Below, in pieces: positions 1-7,974 of a stretch of 64,000 nucleotides of DNA; the first letter of the stretch is position 1, and each line of letters starts with the position of its first letter. Source of the DNA: Deltaproteobacteria bacterium (GTDB lineage: Bacteria; Desulfobacterota; B13-G15; RBG-16-54-18). The notes beneath the pieces are model-generated. The model was not told where the DNA came from. It saw only the letters and a program-made list of their open reading frames with translations, and searched no databases. The stretch covers positions 1-64,000 of the forward strand of contig JAFGNJ010000004.1 of assembly GCA_016927065.1 (NCBI GenBank), written 5' to 3'. The position numbers were made by a program, and so were the translations under genes.

Positions 1-9
1 CCCCTTCAT
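1..9 (-). CDS. Possible first codons of a gene running off the left edge
   Basis: On the minus strand an ATG at 9-7 is followed by two sense codons before the window ends, and a good ribosome binding site (GGAGG, about 8 bases upstream) precedes it. Nothing can be said about the product. The spacing and purine-rich leader are the only support. Confidence 0.25.
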
Positions 10-92
10 TGCCCCAATCCCTCCTTTAATAACTTCCTCTTCGTCTTTCTTGAAAAGTGTAAGTTTTCAACAACGTCCCCTAGTTTGGTCCC

Positions 93-404
93 TCAGTCAA
101 GGCCTGACCCCGTTTCTTTCCCTTTAGTTTGTTCTGCTCTTTTACCAAAATTCTTATTCCAGTCTTTTCTATACTTGGCATAAGAGCTTATCAATACATC
201 AAGAGAGGGCTTAATGATAACAAATATAATGATTACCGGAACTTTATACCATAAGGAAACATGCCAATAATGCAAGATCCAGATTGCTGCATAGAACCAA
301 ACCACCGCATATACCCACATTAGGATAACAAAAATTCGATAAGCTTTCCTACTGAGGGGGCATTTGATTTTTAATCGCGCGAAGATATGACGTCTTATAT
401 TCAT
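93..404 (-). CDS. Small predicted two-helix membrane protein
   Basis: This is a 103-residue protein of unknown function. Two hydrophobic stretches are visible, at about residues 24-44 and 54-72, separated by a short polar turn. A basic N-terminus (RRHIFARLKIK) and a charged C-terminal tail follow the usual positive-inside pattern for a small inner-membrane protein. I recognise no family. It lies just downstream of the acyltransferase gene on the same strand, about 60 bases away, so it may be the last gene of that operon. Its higher AT content than its neighbours could also mean a recent arrival. It is an open frame without strong family support. Confidence 0.5.
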   Translation of the reverse strand: MNIRRHIFARLKIKCPLSRKAYRIFVILMWVYAVVWFYAAIWILHYWHVSLWYKVPVIIIFVIIKPSLDVLISSYAKYRKDWNKNFGKRAEQTKGKETGSGLD

Positions 405-462
405 TCACACCCCAAAGACGTTATTAAAGCGCCCAAGATTATTAAAAGACATCCATGACATA

Positions 463-1371
463 TCAGCGCTCCCCCCAATATGAATAAAAATTATACCACT
501 GATCAGGATATTTTTTTATGTAGCGCTCAAAGATCTTTGCCAATTTCGCCATCCCCCTTCTCATCTCCTCTTCCCGCTCTTTGCGGGAGGGGCTGTGAAA
601 ATATATGGGCCGCTCGATGGTGCCCCAGTACTTGCCGTCTTTGAGCACGACAAAAACGGGGAGCACCGCCGCCCCCGTGGCCATGGCCAGGGTGGCCACC
701 CCCAGGGGGAAGGGGGTTTTGCGTCCGAAGAAGTCGAGAGCGATCGTATTATTGTTGTTCCCTGAGCGGTCGCCCAACATGGCCACCACCTTTTTCTCCT
801 TCAGGACCCTTACGACCTCGAGAATGGCGGCAGGGGCGGGGTCATTGGAATTAATGTAGATGTTTTTGATCCCCTTTTGCGCCCTCATCCGTTCCCGGAA
901 GGCCTTGGTCTGTGAGTCGGTTTCATCGAGGGTGAGCACATAGAGATCAGCGCCCCTGAAGGCAAGCAGCAACCCCCCCAGCTCCCAATTGCCGAGGTGG
1001 GGGGTGATACAAATGACCCCATTGCCCTTGTTAAGGGCCCGTACCATATGGACCTGCCCCAGTTCTCGCGCAACCATGTTCCCTTTCCGCTGAGCGGTGA
1101 GTCCGGGCATCACCATATAGTCGAGGAGATATTGACCGTAGTTCTGAAAGGTCCGCCGGGCCAGAGCGGCGATCTTTTTTCTGCTCCACTTTCCTTTGCC
1201 GATCACCCGCAGGTTTGCCTTTACCCCGCGCCTGGCCTTGGGCATAATGAGGTAAAAGAAGTTTCCGATGGAGAGGGTAAAGATCCTCTGCAGGGGCCGG
1301 GGTATAATGGTAGAGAAGAATGAGAACCAGAAGAGGAAAAAGAATCTATTGAGCCGACCCCCAAGCCGCAT
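463..1371 (-). CDS. LpxL/HtrB-family lysophospholipid acyltransferase
   Basis: The protein belongs to the lipid A biosynthesis acyltransferase family, which adds a secondary acyl chain to Kdo-lipid A or related glycolipids at the inner membrane. It has an N-terminal hydrophobic anchor (about residues 8-43 of this start) and the family's HX4E catalytic motif in HLGNWE near residue 125. About 302 residues matches the family size. The longer frame opens with TTG at 1386 and overlaps the upstream gene, so I prefer the ATG at 1371, just after the radical SAM stop codon. The gene is the third of a tight minus-strand operon with the B12/radical SAM and BadF-type genes. The true acceptor lipid cannot be read from sequence. 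Confidence 0.85.
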   Translation of the reverse strand: MRLGGRLNRFFFLFWFSFFSTIIPRPLQRIFTLSIGNFFYLIMPKARRGVKANLRVIGKGKWSRKKIAALARRTFQNYGQYLLDYMVMPGLTAQRKGNMVARELGQVHMVRALNKGNGVICITPHLGNWELGGLLLAFRGADLYVLTLDETDSQTKAFRERMRAQKGIKNIYINSNDPAPAAILEVVRVLKEKKVVAMLGDRSGNNNNTIALDFFGRKTPFPLGVATLAMATGAAVLPVFVVLKDGKYWGTIERPIYFHSPSRKEREEEMRRGMAKLAKIFERYIKKYPDQWYNFYSYWGER

Positions 1372-1373
1372 CG

Positions 1374-2753
1374 TTATTTGCCCCAAAAATAATCTTTAAT
1401 ATAGGTAAGAATGGTGCCCAATCCAAGCTTATGCCGTTTGACCACCCGCCACACGTCCTGCACCGCCTTTTTGGAACGCGTATAATACAGAAAGTTCGCC
1501 ATCAAGAGCAACCATTCTAGCCGCATAAAGGAGATGCGGCCGTGCCGATAGACCAGGTGCTGGGAGTCATAGAAGGACCAGTGCCTGGTCCAGATCCGAT
1601 CCTTCAACTCCTCATACAGGGCGGTGCCGGGATACGGGGTAAGGATGGAAAACTGGGCCACGTTGGTGTCCAGGCGCTTGGCGAAGCGGATGGTCTTGTG
1701 GATGTCCCGCGCGGTCTCACGAGGGTGCCCGAAGATGTAGCTGGCGAATATCTCAAAGCCGTGTTTCTTGAGCAGCTCAACGGCCTTGACCACCGTATCG
1801 AGGCTCATCTTCTTCCCTAAATCGGAGAGGGTCAAGGGGTTGGCGCTCTCCACACCGATATAGATCGTCTTGGCCCCGGCCCTGCGCATCACCTTGAGCA
1901 TCTCCTCGTTCTGCACGATGGTCTCGGCCCGTGATAAGTTCCACCACCAGATGTCGAGGCCTCTCCGTAAGATCTCCTCCGAGATGGCTACCACCCGCTG
2001 AGGAAAGAGCGTGAAGTTGTCATCGACAAAGGCCGCCGCGCCGAAGCCATACCGTTTAGTGAGTTCCTCTAGTTCGTCCACAATCCCCTCTGGGCTTCGG
2101 GCACGCCACTTCGTCCCAAAGAAACTGGAAGAGGAGCAGAAGTGACAATTGAACGGGCACCCCCTGCTGGTGAACACAGGGGTGATAGAGCGCTCCCCGA
2201 ATTTGGTCCGCTGGTAGAGGGCTATATCGACCAGATGACGGGCTGGGAGCGGCAGGGAGTCGAGATCCTGAATGACGGGGCGCGCAGGGGTCCTCACCAC
2301 CTCACCGTCTTGCCGAAAGCTGAGCCCTTTGATCCCTTCCCATTGTTTTTCGCCCCCCTCGCCATCCTCCCCTCCCTCCAAAGTCCTGACCAGTTCCAGG
2401 AGGGTTACTTCCCCCTCCCCGTGGACGATGAAGTCCACCCAGGGGGTGGAGAGGATCTCTTCATCAATGTAACAGGGGTGGGGGCCTCCCATGACAACGG
2501 TGCACCCCGCCTCCTTTGCCCGGCGGGCGATCTTCATGGCCCTGATATGACGGGTGGTGTCTGTGGAGATGCCCACGAGATCATAGCGGGAGTAATCGGG
2601 GGCTTCTGCGGAGCTGCTAAAGTCCCTAATATCGACCTGATACCCTTCCCGCTCTAAGTAGGCCCCGAGGTAGAGGGAACCCATGGGGGGAAAATGGAGC
2701 CCTATTGCCTTAAATCCTCCGATATTAGCGGGGTTTGTCAGTAAGATCTTCAT
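1374..2753 (-). CDS. B12-binding domain radical SAM protein
   Basis: This protein pairs an N-terminal cobalamin-binding domain (residues 1 to about 140) with a radical SAM core. The cluster motif CX3CX2C is visible as CPFNCHFC at about residues 199-206. Such proteins (BchE/HpnJ/P-methylase-like class) carry out methylations, cyclisations or other radical reactions in anaerobes. I chose the ATG at 2753 because it overlaps the upstream BadF-type stop codon as ATGA, showing translational coupling. The longer frame starts 13 codons earlier inside that gene. The neighbouring acyltransferase suggests a lipid or envelope substrate, but that is inference. The exact subfamily is not recognised. Confidence 0.88.
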   Translation of the reverse strand: MKILLTNPANIGGFKAIGLHFPPMGSLYLGAYLEREGYQVDIRDFSSSAEAPDYSRYDLVGISTDTTRHIRAMKIARRAKEAGCTVVMGGPHPCYIDEEILSTPWVDFIVHGEGEVTLLELVRTLEGGEDGEGGEKQWEGIKGLSFRQDGEVVRTPARPVIQDLDSLPLPARHLVDIALYQRTKFGERSITPVFTSRGCPFNCHFCSSSSFFGTKWRARSPEGIVDELEELTKRYGFGAAAFVDDNFTLFPQRVVAISEEILRRGLDIWWWNLSRAETIVQNEEMLKVMRRAGAKTIYIGVESANPLTLSDLGKKMSLDTVVKAVELLKKHGFEIFASYIFGHPRETARDIHKTIRFAKRLDTNVAQFSILTPYPGTALYEELKDRIWTRHWSFYDSQHLVYRHGRISFMRLEWLLLMANFLYYTRSKKAVQDVWRVVKRHKLGLGTILTYIKDYFWGK

Positions 2754-3754
2754 CTCTTGCGTGCGCTTATAGCTTCGCTGAACATACCGCATCGGTCACC
2801 CCAACAGGCGATGACCTCTTCTTCCACGACCAATTCGACCACCTCACAGCTATTCCCGCATTTGTCGCACTCGATGCTGCGAGTGAAGCACTCGCGGTTC
2901 GCCATCTCAAAGCCCTTAAAACGAGTATTGGCGATGTTGGCTCTGCGCGCGAGTTTAGCGGCCCCCAGGGCCCCCATGACCTCAAAGTGGGGGGGGACCA
3001 CTACGGAGAGGCCCAGCTCCTCTTCAAAGGCCTCGCGGATGCCGGGGTTAGCTGCTACTCCGCCCTGAAACACCACGGGGGAGAGCAGGTCCTTCCCCCT
3101 GCCGACGTCGTTGAGGTAGTTTTTGACCAAAGAATCGCAGAGACCTGCCACGATCTCCTCGGTCTGAAAGCCGAGCTGCTGTTTGTGGATCATATCGGTC
3201 TCGGCAAAGACGGTACACCGCCCGGCGATCCTGGCCTTTTTCTCCGCCCGTAAGGCCAACTCCCCGAATTGATCTACGGAGATCCCCAGGCGTGAGGCCT
3301 GTTGATCCAGGAAGGAACCTGTCCCTGCGGCGCAAACGGTATTCATCGCGAAGTCCACTACCACCCCCTCCTGGAGGATGATGATCTTTGAATCCTGCCC
3401 CCCGATCTCGATGATAGTACGGGCATCGGGAAGGAAATCGATGACGGCCACAGCATGGGCGGTAATCTCATTCTTTACCACATCCCCCCCTAGGAGATAA
3501 GCGGCCAAATGCCGGGCGCTCCCCGTAGTCCCAATGCCCTGGACCTTGAACTTGTTACCGAGCTGATCTTTGATCAAGCGGAGGCCCTCTTTAATGGCCT
3601 CCAGGGGCCTGCCGCTGTTTCTCAGGTAGACTTTGGCCAGTATCCGGTCCTGCCTATCGGTGGCCACCGCCTTGCTGGTAATGGACCCGACGTCTACGCC
3701 GAGGTATATGGGATTATTCTCTTGGGTAGTACTTGTTTTAGGCGCTTTTTTCAT
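2750..3754 (-). CDS. BadF/BcrA/HgdC-type ATPase (CoA-enzyme activase family)
   Basis: The 334-residue protein belongs to the ASKHA-fold ATPases that reduce and activate 2-hydroxyacyl-CoA dehydratases or benzoyl-CoA reductases. Visible marks are the phosphate-1 loop GVDVGSITSKA near residue 20, IGGQDSK near residue 117 and CAAGTGSFLDQQ near residue 140, whose Cys is the usual ligand of the bridging [4Fe-4S] cluster. It is about 75 residues longer than simple activases. The C-terminal extension carries a cysteine-rich segment (CDKCGNSC, then CWGDRC), perhaps a metal site. No dehydratase subunits lie nearby. Instead it is coupled by ATGA to a radical SAM gene, so its partner may be unusual. Confidence 0.85.
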   Translation of the reverse strand: MKKAPKTSTTQENNPIYLGVDVGSITSKAVATDRQDRILAKVYLRNSGRPLEAIKEGLRLIKDQLGNKFKVQGIGTTGSARHLAAYLLGGDVVKNEITAHAVAVIDFLPDARTIIEIGGQDSKIIILQEGVVVDFAMNTVCAAGTGSFLDQQASRLGISVDQFGELALRAEKKARIAGRCTVFAETDMIHKQQLGFQTEEIVAGLCDSLVKNYLNDVGRGKDLLSPVVFQGGVAANPGIREAFEEELGLSVVVPPHFEVMGALGAAKLARRANIANTRFKGFEMANRECFTRSIECDKCGNSCEVVELVVEEEVIACWGDRCGMFSEAISARKR

Positions 3755-4263
3755 AATCGTGCTGTAACCAATTGGACGATTCTAGCAAGATAAGCGCTAA
3801 CCTACAAGACAAGATATAACTGGAGTTTCCTAAGTTTTATGTCTGGTGAGGATTTTTCTCCGTTTCTGAGGAAAACCGTTCTCCCGTAATGGCGTCACCG
3901 GCAAACCATAAATCCCCCCTTACCCCTGGCTAAAGAGCCACCTCCGGCTTTAGCAAAGGTCCCACACCGCTGTACATAAATCAGAGAGGTCGGGATGTAT
4001 CGCTATGCGATACAGGGGATGGGGGGGATTTGCAACCTATCTTCTCCATGATGTTTAAATCACTATGGTGAAACGCAAAAAAAGGGGGAATATCCTCAAC
4101 ATATCGATATTGTTACACAATAATGATTTCAGTATTAAAAACTCAGGAGACTCTGGAAGATATAACGGTGGTTATTAATATGTTTGAAGTTGGATAACGG
4201 AGAACTTACCTCATTGCATGGCGCGGAGGGAAATGCAGGCTGATCTGAACGTTAGTTTTAATG
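3755..4263. other. Gene-free stretch with one MITE-like repeat
   Basis: About 500 bases between the BadF-type gene and hicA hold no convincing reading frame on either strand. The repeat at 3910-4031 is the only clear structure. The remainder is AT-rich and presumably carries the promoter for the BadF operon. Confidence 0.6.
3910..4031. repeat. MITE-like repeat, copy 1
   Basis: This roughly 122-base unit begins with AAATCCCCCC and ends with GGGGGGATTT, giving imperfect terminal inverted repeats. It contains an internal perfect dyad, TGTATCGC-TAT-GCGATACA. A closely similar unit lies at 12779-12901 with the same ends and the same internal dyad, so it is a dispersed repeat. It has no coding capacity. 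Whether it is mobile, or a transcribed palindromic repeat, is open. Confidence 0.8.
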
Positions 4264-4452
4264 CTATTTTGATAAAGGTATGCCTAAATCCTTACATATC
4301 TTCTTTGCCAATGTATCCTGTATCTCTTTATGCCTCGGAACGGATGATCTTTTATTCAGAGCAGGATTCCACCACCATGAGTGCCGCCCGCCTTCTCTGA
4401 GCAATTCGCAGCCATTTATTTTGAGATGGTTAAGGAGTTCTCTCCTCTTCAT
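4264..4452 (-). CDS. hicA: HicA-family toxin (mRNA interferase)
   Basis: This 62-residue protein has the compact dsRBD-like HicA form, with the catalytic His in GGRHSWWW (His24) and a C-terminal helix. HicA toxins cleave mRNA when free and are neutralised by HicB. Its start overlaps the hicB stop codon as ATGA, the usual coupling in this system, although here the antitoxin gene is first. The length is standard. It is the first of two hicBA pairs within 1.7 kb, and the two are clearly different in sequence. Confidence 0.88.
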   Translation of the reverse strand: MKRRELLNHLKINGCELLREGGRHSWWWNPALNKRSSVPRHKEIQDTLAKKICKDLGIPLSK

Positions 4453-4661
4453 ATTTTCAAGGCGACTTCAGAATAATCGGATGCGGCAACTGTCAGGGCT
4501 TCGTTTCTATTCATTTCCAGGGCCTCTTTGAGTGTCACCCTTAAGGTTTCCATTAATTCCTCGCGAGTTTTTTCTTGGCAATTGACCCCGGGTATTTCTT
4601 CGATCCACCCAATCCACCAACCATCATCTTGCTTTATGACAGCGGTATATGTATTTTCCAT
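4449..4661 (-). CDS. hicB: HicB-family antitoxin
   Basis: The 70-residue protein shows the HicB partial RNase H-like fold: a beta-rich start (YTAVIKQDDGWWIGWIEEIPG) and then a helix (TREELMETLRVTLKEALEM). No separate DNA-binding domain is present, so this is the short type, and any autorepression would have to come from the complex or another factor. It precedes hicA with a 4-base overlap. Confidence 0.87.
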   Translation of the reverse strand: MENTYTAVIKQDDGWWIGWIEEIPGVNCQEKTREELMETLRVTLKEALEMNRNEALTVAASDYSEVALKI

Positions 4662-4800
4662 TTTTTCTCCACATGCCTATTTTTTAGTCTACGTATTTAA
4701 CAGGAAACTCCGTGGCTCGCGTGGCCACCTTCTATTCTTCAAAAAGTATACCATGGAAATTTGAAAACACAAAGTTGCAAAAGCACGGTTAGGGCGGCAA

Positions 4801-4835
4801 TTTCTCCGAGAATAGGTTGGGTAGCTCTGGAGAAA
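4801..4835. repeat. Inverted repeat downstream of the GNAT gene
   Basis: TTTCTCCgag and ctcTGGAGAAA form a hairpin of about 7 to 10 pairs with a loop of about 14 bases, 20 bases past the GNAT stop codon on the minus strand. It could help end transcription, but no T-run follows, so the role is uncertain. Confidence 0.3.
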
Positions 4836-4853
4836 CAGGCATGAGTCACTACG

Positions 4854-5474
4854 CTAACGACTTTCCCGCAACATGGCCCAATGGGGAATTTCGGTGCCTG
4901 GGATAACCCCCTTCTCAATCACCCTAAATCCGAAACGCTTATAGAAGCGCATACTTCTTGCATTTTGGGTCTCCAGAAAGCACGGCAGGTTCTCTCTGTC
5001 TGTTCGGGCGAACATCGCCTTCAGCAAGGCGGTCGCATGCCCTCTTCCTTGAAACGGGGGGTCAACTGCCAGAGGTGACAGGTGCCAATAGGGAAAATCC
5101 AAGAGGCGGCGGTGAAACGATAGGATATATTCCTCAATTGCATGCAGCGTGGCGGCCAGCTTATCGCCCGCCTTGAGATAGAACCCAAACCCTCCGGCCC
5201 TGAGCATCTGCCAGAGTGACATCTGGACGTGCTTGGAAGGAAACCACACGGCAAGCCCTTCGAGATTGGGGGATATAGCATATACCTCGCCATACAAGAC
5301 ACCACAGCGGAGCCTGAACTGAAACAGATGATGCAGTATCTGCTTTCTCGTGTCCGCATCCGGCATACAATGGACAAAGATCGCGTTGTCCTGAAACGCC
5401 CTGGCCACCACCGCCGCAGCAGGTTTAATATGAGATTTTTTGATACGGAAGAGGTTTGCTAAATCAGTTACCAT
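4854..5474 (-). CDS. GNAT-family N-acetyltransferase
   Basis: This 206-residue protein carries the acetyl-CoA binding signature of the GNAT fold, QGRGHATALL, near residue 142, followed by the typical LETQNARSMRFYKRFGF segment of motif B. The N-terminal half varies in this family and sets the substrate, which I cannot name. It sits alone between two hicBA pairs in a small accessory zone. The ATG at 5474 lacks a strong ribosome binding site, so a nearby alternative start is possible. Confidence 0.85.
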   Translation of the reverse strand: MVTDLANLFRIKKSHIKPAAAVVARAFQDNAIFVHCMPDADTRKQILHHLFQFRLRCGVLYGEVYAISPNLEGLAVWFPSKHVQMSLWQMLRAGGFGFYLKAGDKLAATLHAIEEYILSFHRRLLDFPYWHLSPLAVDPPFQGRGHATALLKAMFARTDRENLPCFLETQNARSMRFYKRFGFRVIEKGVIPGTEIPHWAMLRESR

Positions 5475-5533
5475 TGGTATTGTTTTCCAATGATGGGTGT
5501 GACGTGGAGAGGGGGTTTGCTTGTCGCTTATCC

Positions 5534-5749
5534 CTACAATTCGTCAGGGGTGAGACCAGTTTGCTTGGCAATACGCGCCAACATCTTCGGCCCGATCTCT
5601 TCACGATCATGAAACGCAAAGACGAAGTCAGGCCAGCCAGGACGAGCCAGCACGCGGTGCGAGGTGCCGGATTGCCGTTTGATTGTCCAACCAATGCGAA
5701 GTAAGGCAGCAAGGACTTGACGGGCTCTGGTTGCAGGCCATTGGCTCAT
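5534..5749 (-). CDS. hicA: HicA-family toxin, second pair
   Basis: This 71-residue HicA-like protein has the order expected for the family: a helix (TRARQVLAALLRIGW), the basic catalytic segment with QSGTSHRVL (His31), and a C-terminal helix ending KQTGLTPDEL. It is distant from the HicA at 4264-4452. The start overlaps the upstream hicB stop as ATGA. The motif match is weaker than in the first pair, but the gene arrangement supports the call. Confidence 0.8.
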   Translation of the reverse strand: MSQWPATRARQVLAALLRIGWTIKRQSGTSHRVLARPGWPDFVFAFHDREEIGPKMLARIAKQTGLTPDEL

Positions 5750-5946
5750 GCTGAGACAGCGAACACTTCTCTGAGTTCTGGAATCTCTTCTCCATGTTCA
5801 AGTCTATCAGCTAGGACTCGCAAGGCTAATGCTTCCGCCTTCGAAATTGCTTCATCCCGGCTATCTCCGTACGCCATAACTCCGGGAAGATCTGGAATTT
5901 CAGCAATCCAGCGTCCATCATCTTCTCTCTCGATTTCGATCTTCAT
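5746..5946 (-). CDS. hicB: HicB-family antitoxin, second pair
   Basis: The 66-residue protein has the characteristic HicB opening (REDDGRWIAEIPDLPGVMAYG) followed by the long helix DEAISKAEALALRVLADRL. It is the short type without a DNA-binding domain. An AAGGGTG ribosome binding site precedes the ATG. It is translationally coupled to the downstream toxin gene. Confidence 0.87.
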   Translation of the reverse strand: MKIEIEREDDGRWIAEIPDLPGVMAYGDSRDEAISKAEALALRVLADRLEHGEEIPELREVFAVSA

Positions 5947-6117
5947 GCAATCACCCTTTTTTGTATATTATCTCACCTGGGAGGGTCTTGCAATACCATT
6001 GTTTTCTTTTGAAAGTAGGAACGTCCTTGAGCTTATTCGCATACCGTGGTATCTTCATGACACATAGCCATCACGGTTCGTAACCAACGAACGATGAGAA
6101 TAATACATCCCCCCTCT

Positions 6118-6145
6118 GATCCCCCCTTTAGTAAAAGGGGGGATC
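6118..6145. repeat. GC-rich palindrome (GATCCCCCCTTTA type)
   Basis: Two 13-base arms, GATCCCCCCTTTA and AAAAGGGGGGATC, are separated by two bases and differ by one mismatch. The sequence resembles the ends of the MITE-like repeats at 3910 and 12779 and the short palindrome at 44234. It lies 25 bases before the PfkB kinase start, where it could form a hairpin in the leader. Confidence 0.6.
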
Positions 6146-6170
6146 AGGAAGCTTATTTGCGGAGTAACTC

Positions 6171-7148
6171 ATGAAAGACGTTATTGGGATCGGTGCCTTG
6201 AATTTGGACCTCATGTACGAGGTGGATGACTTGGCTGCCCTGCGGAAAGAGGGATGGCCGCTGCATGCGGGGAGGGAGACCTCTCTCCCCCCTGCGGAGT
6301 TCCGTAAGCTCTTGGAGGTCTTGGAACAAAAGGGCACCTTGCGGTCGCGCAGCGGCGGGGGATCGGCAGCCAATACCATCGTGGCCTTGGCCAGGATGGG
6401 GTTTAAGACGGGTTTTGTGGGAAGGGTGGGTGCCGATGAGGAGGGCGCCTTTATCCTCAAGGAAATGGAAGGGGTGGACCTTACGCGGGCAAAAGAAGAT
6501 GGTGCCAGCGGCATTTGCCTGGTGGTGTTAGATCACCGCAGGGATCGGGCCCTCCTGGTCCAGCCCTATGCCAACGACGATCTCGGCTTCGACGACCTGG
6601 CGCTTCCCTATCTCTCTGAGAACCGATATCTTCACCTGAGCGCCTTTGTGGGGGACGGCCCCTTCGATGCCCAGAGACGGCTCATGGCGGCCCTCCCGTC
6701 TGAAGTAAAGGTCAGCCTCGACCCTGGCGAACTCTATGCCCAACGGGGGATGAAGGCAATCCTCCCCCTCATTGAGCGGGCGACCATTTTCTTTGCGACG
6801 GTCTCTGAGATCAGCACCCTGACCGGGGAAAAGGCTTATAAGGCCGGATGCAAAGAAATCACCTCCCTGGGGCCTGAAATAGTGGTCTGCAAGCGGGGGG
6901 AGGAGGGGGCGTATTGTCTCTCCAAGGAGGGTGAGGCGGAGTTTTGCCCCCGGGGGGAAGAAGCTGTGATCGACAACACCGGCGCAGGGGACGTCTTTGA
7001 TGCCGGTTTTCTGGCGGGGGTGCTTTTGGAAAGGCCGGTGGATACCTGTCTGTCTTTTGCCCATCAGGTGGCGGCCAAAAGCCTCGGCGGCTATGGGAGG
7101 GAACAATACCCTGACGCCGAGGATCTCAAGGGGATGAAAAGAGGTTAA
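6171..7148 (+). CDS. PfkB/ribokinase-family carbohydrate or nucleoside kinase
   Basis: This 325-residue kinase has the ribokinase-family glycine-rich start (IGIGALNLDLMYEVDD), the internal GGGSAANTIVALARMG motif near residue 62, and the C-terminal anion-hole and catalytic signature DNTGAGDVFDAGF with Asp274 as the expected base. The substrate cannot be told from these motifs. It is the first gene of a tight plus-strand operon with a formyltransferase-like protein two bases downstream and a HAD protein after it. That combination suggests a sugar- or nucleotide-modifying pathway, but this is inference. A GGAG ribosome binding site supports the ATG. Confidence 0.88.
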   Translation: MKDVIGIGALNLDLMYEVDDLAALRKEGWPLHAGRETSLPPAEFRKLLEVLEQKGTLRSRSGGGSAANTIVALARMGFKTGFVGRVGADEEGAFILKEMEGVDLTRAKEDGASGICLVVLDHRRDRALLVQPYANDDLGFDDLALPYLSENRYLHLSAFVGDGPFDAQRRLMAALPSEVKVSLDPGELYAQRGMKAILPLIERATIFFATVSEISTLTGEKAYKAGCKEITSLGPEIVVCKRGEEGAYCLSKEGEAEFCPRGEEAVIDNTGAGDVFDAGFLAGVLLERPVDTCLSFAHQVAAKSLGGYGREQYPDAEDLKGMKRG

Positions 7149-7150
7149 CG

Positions 7151-7954
7151 ATGCCGTTTAAATTCGGTTGGCTCTCCACAGGGAGGGACTTGGCAGCCAG
7201 GCAGCTGCTCCAGGCGTCCTGGAATAAAATCAAAGAAGGATTCATCCCCGGTGAGATCACCTTTGTCTTCTGCGACCGGGAGCGGGGAGAGGCAGAGCAG
7301 AGCGACCTCTTCCTAGACCTCGCCGCGGAACTGGGGTTGAAGACGATTACCTTTTCCTCACGACGCTTTCGGCCAGAACTACGGAAAAAGGATCTAGCGC
7401 AGTGGCGGGTTGAATATCATCAGGGGGTGATGGAGCGAGTTGCACCCTATAAGGATTCCCTATTTGTACTTGCCGGCTATATGCTGATTTTAAGCCCTGA
7501 GATGTGTCTTCAATATCCCATGATCAATCTCCACCCGGCCCTCCCCGAAGGACCCACGGGGACATGGGAGGATGTGATCGGGGAGCTGATCAGCGGGCGA
7601 GCCGATACCACCGGGGCGATGATGCACTTGGTCACTTCGGAGTTGGATCGGGGGCCGGTGATAACTTATTATTCCTTTCCCATCCAGGGTGGGGCATTCG
7701 CCCCCTTTTGGAAGAAGGGACCAGTAGAGCAAGGACCCCTCTTCTGGCTGATCCGCCAAGAAGGGGTGCGGCGGGAGATCCCGCTTATCGTCCTCACCCT
7801 GAAGGCCGTAGCCGAGGGGAGAGTCAGCATCAAAGACGGCAAGGTCTTGGATAGTAACGGAAAGGAATTAGCAGGGCTCTCCCTGACAGAAGAGGTAGAG
7901 GAATACCTGAGGATGTACCCTGAAACCGGAGAAGATAAGGGCGCATCCGCGTGA
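7151..7954 (+). CDS. Formyltransferase-fold protein related to PurN
   Basis: The 267-residue protein resembles glycinamide ribonucleotide transformylase. The catalytic triad is recognisable: Asn126 and His128 in INLHPAL, and Asp166 in SELDRGPVITY. However, the loop after the His (PEGPTGTWEDV) differs from the normal PurN loop, and the N-terminus lacks the standard GAR-binding start. The protein may therefore formylate, or transfer a one-carbon unit to, another amine. It follows the PfkB kinase by two bases and precedes a HAD protein. The operon context argues against plain purine synthesis. Confidence 0.75.
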   Translation: MPFKFGWLSTGRDLAARQLLQASWNKIKEGFIPGEITFVFCDRERGEAEQSDLFLDLAAELGLKTITFSSRRFRPELRKKDLAQWRVEYHQGVMERVAPYKDSLFVLAGYMLILSPEMCLQYPMINLHPALPEGPTGTWEDVIGELISGRADTTGAMMHLVTSELDRGPVITYYSFPIQGGAFAPFWKKGPVEQGPLFWLIRQEGVRREIPLIVLTLKAVAEGRVSIKDGKVLDSNGKELAGLSLTEEVEEYLRMYPETGEDKGASA

Positions 7955-7974
7955 TTGATTGAAGAGGGTTGGCG

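Noticed and set aside
4195-4263. Possible attC-like hairpin just downstream of the first hicA (TAACGTTCAG and CCGTTATCC on the minus strand)
   Set aside because: The cores fit poorly, the inner boxes do not pair well, and no matching TTAG-type edge is found before hicB.
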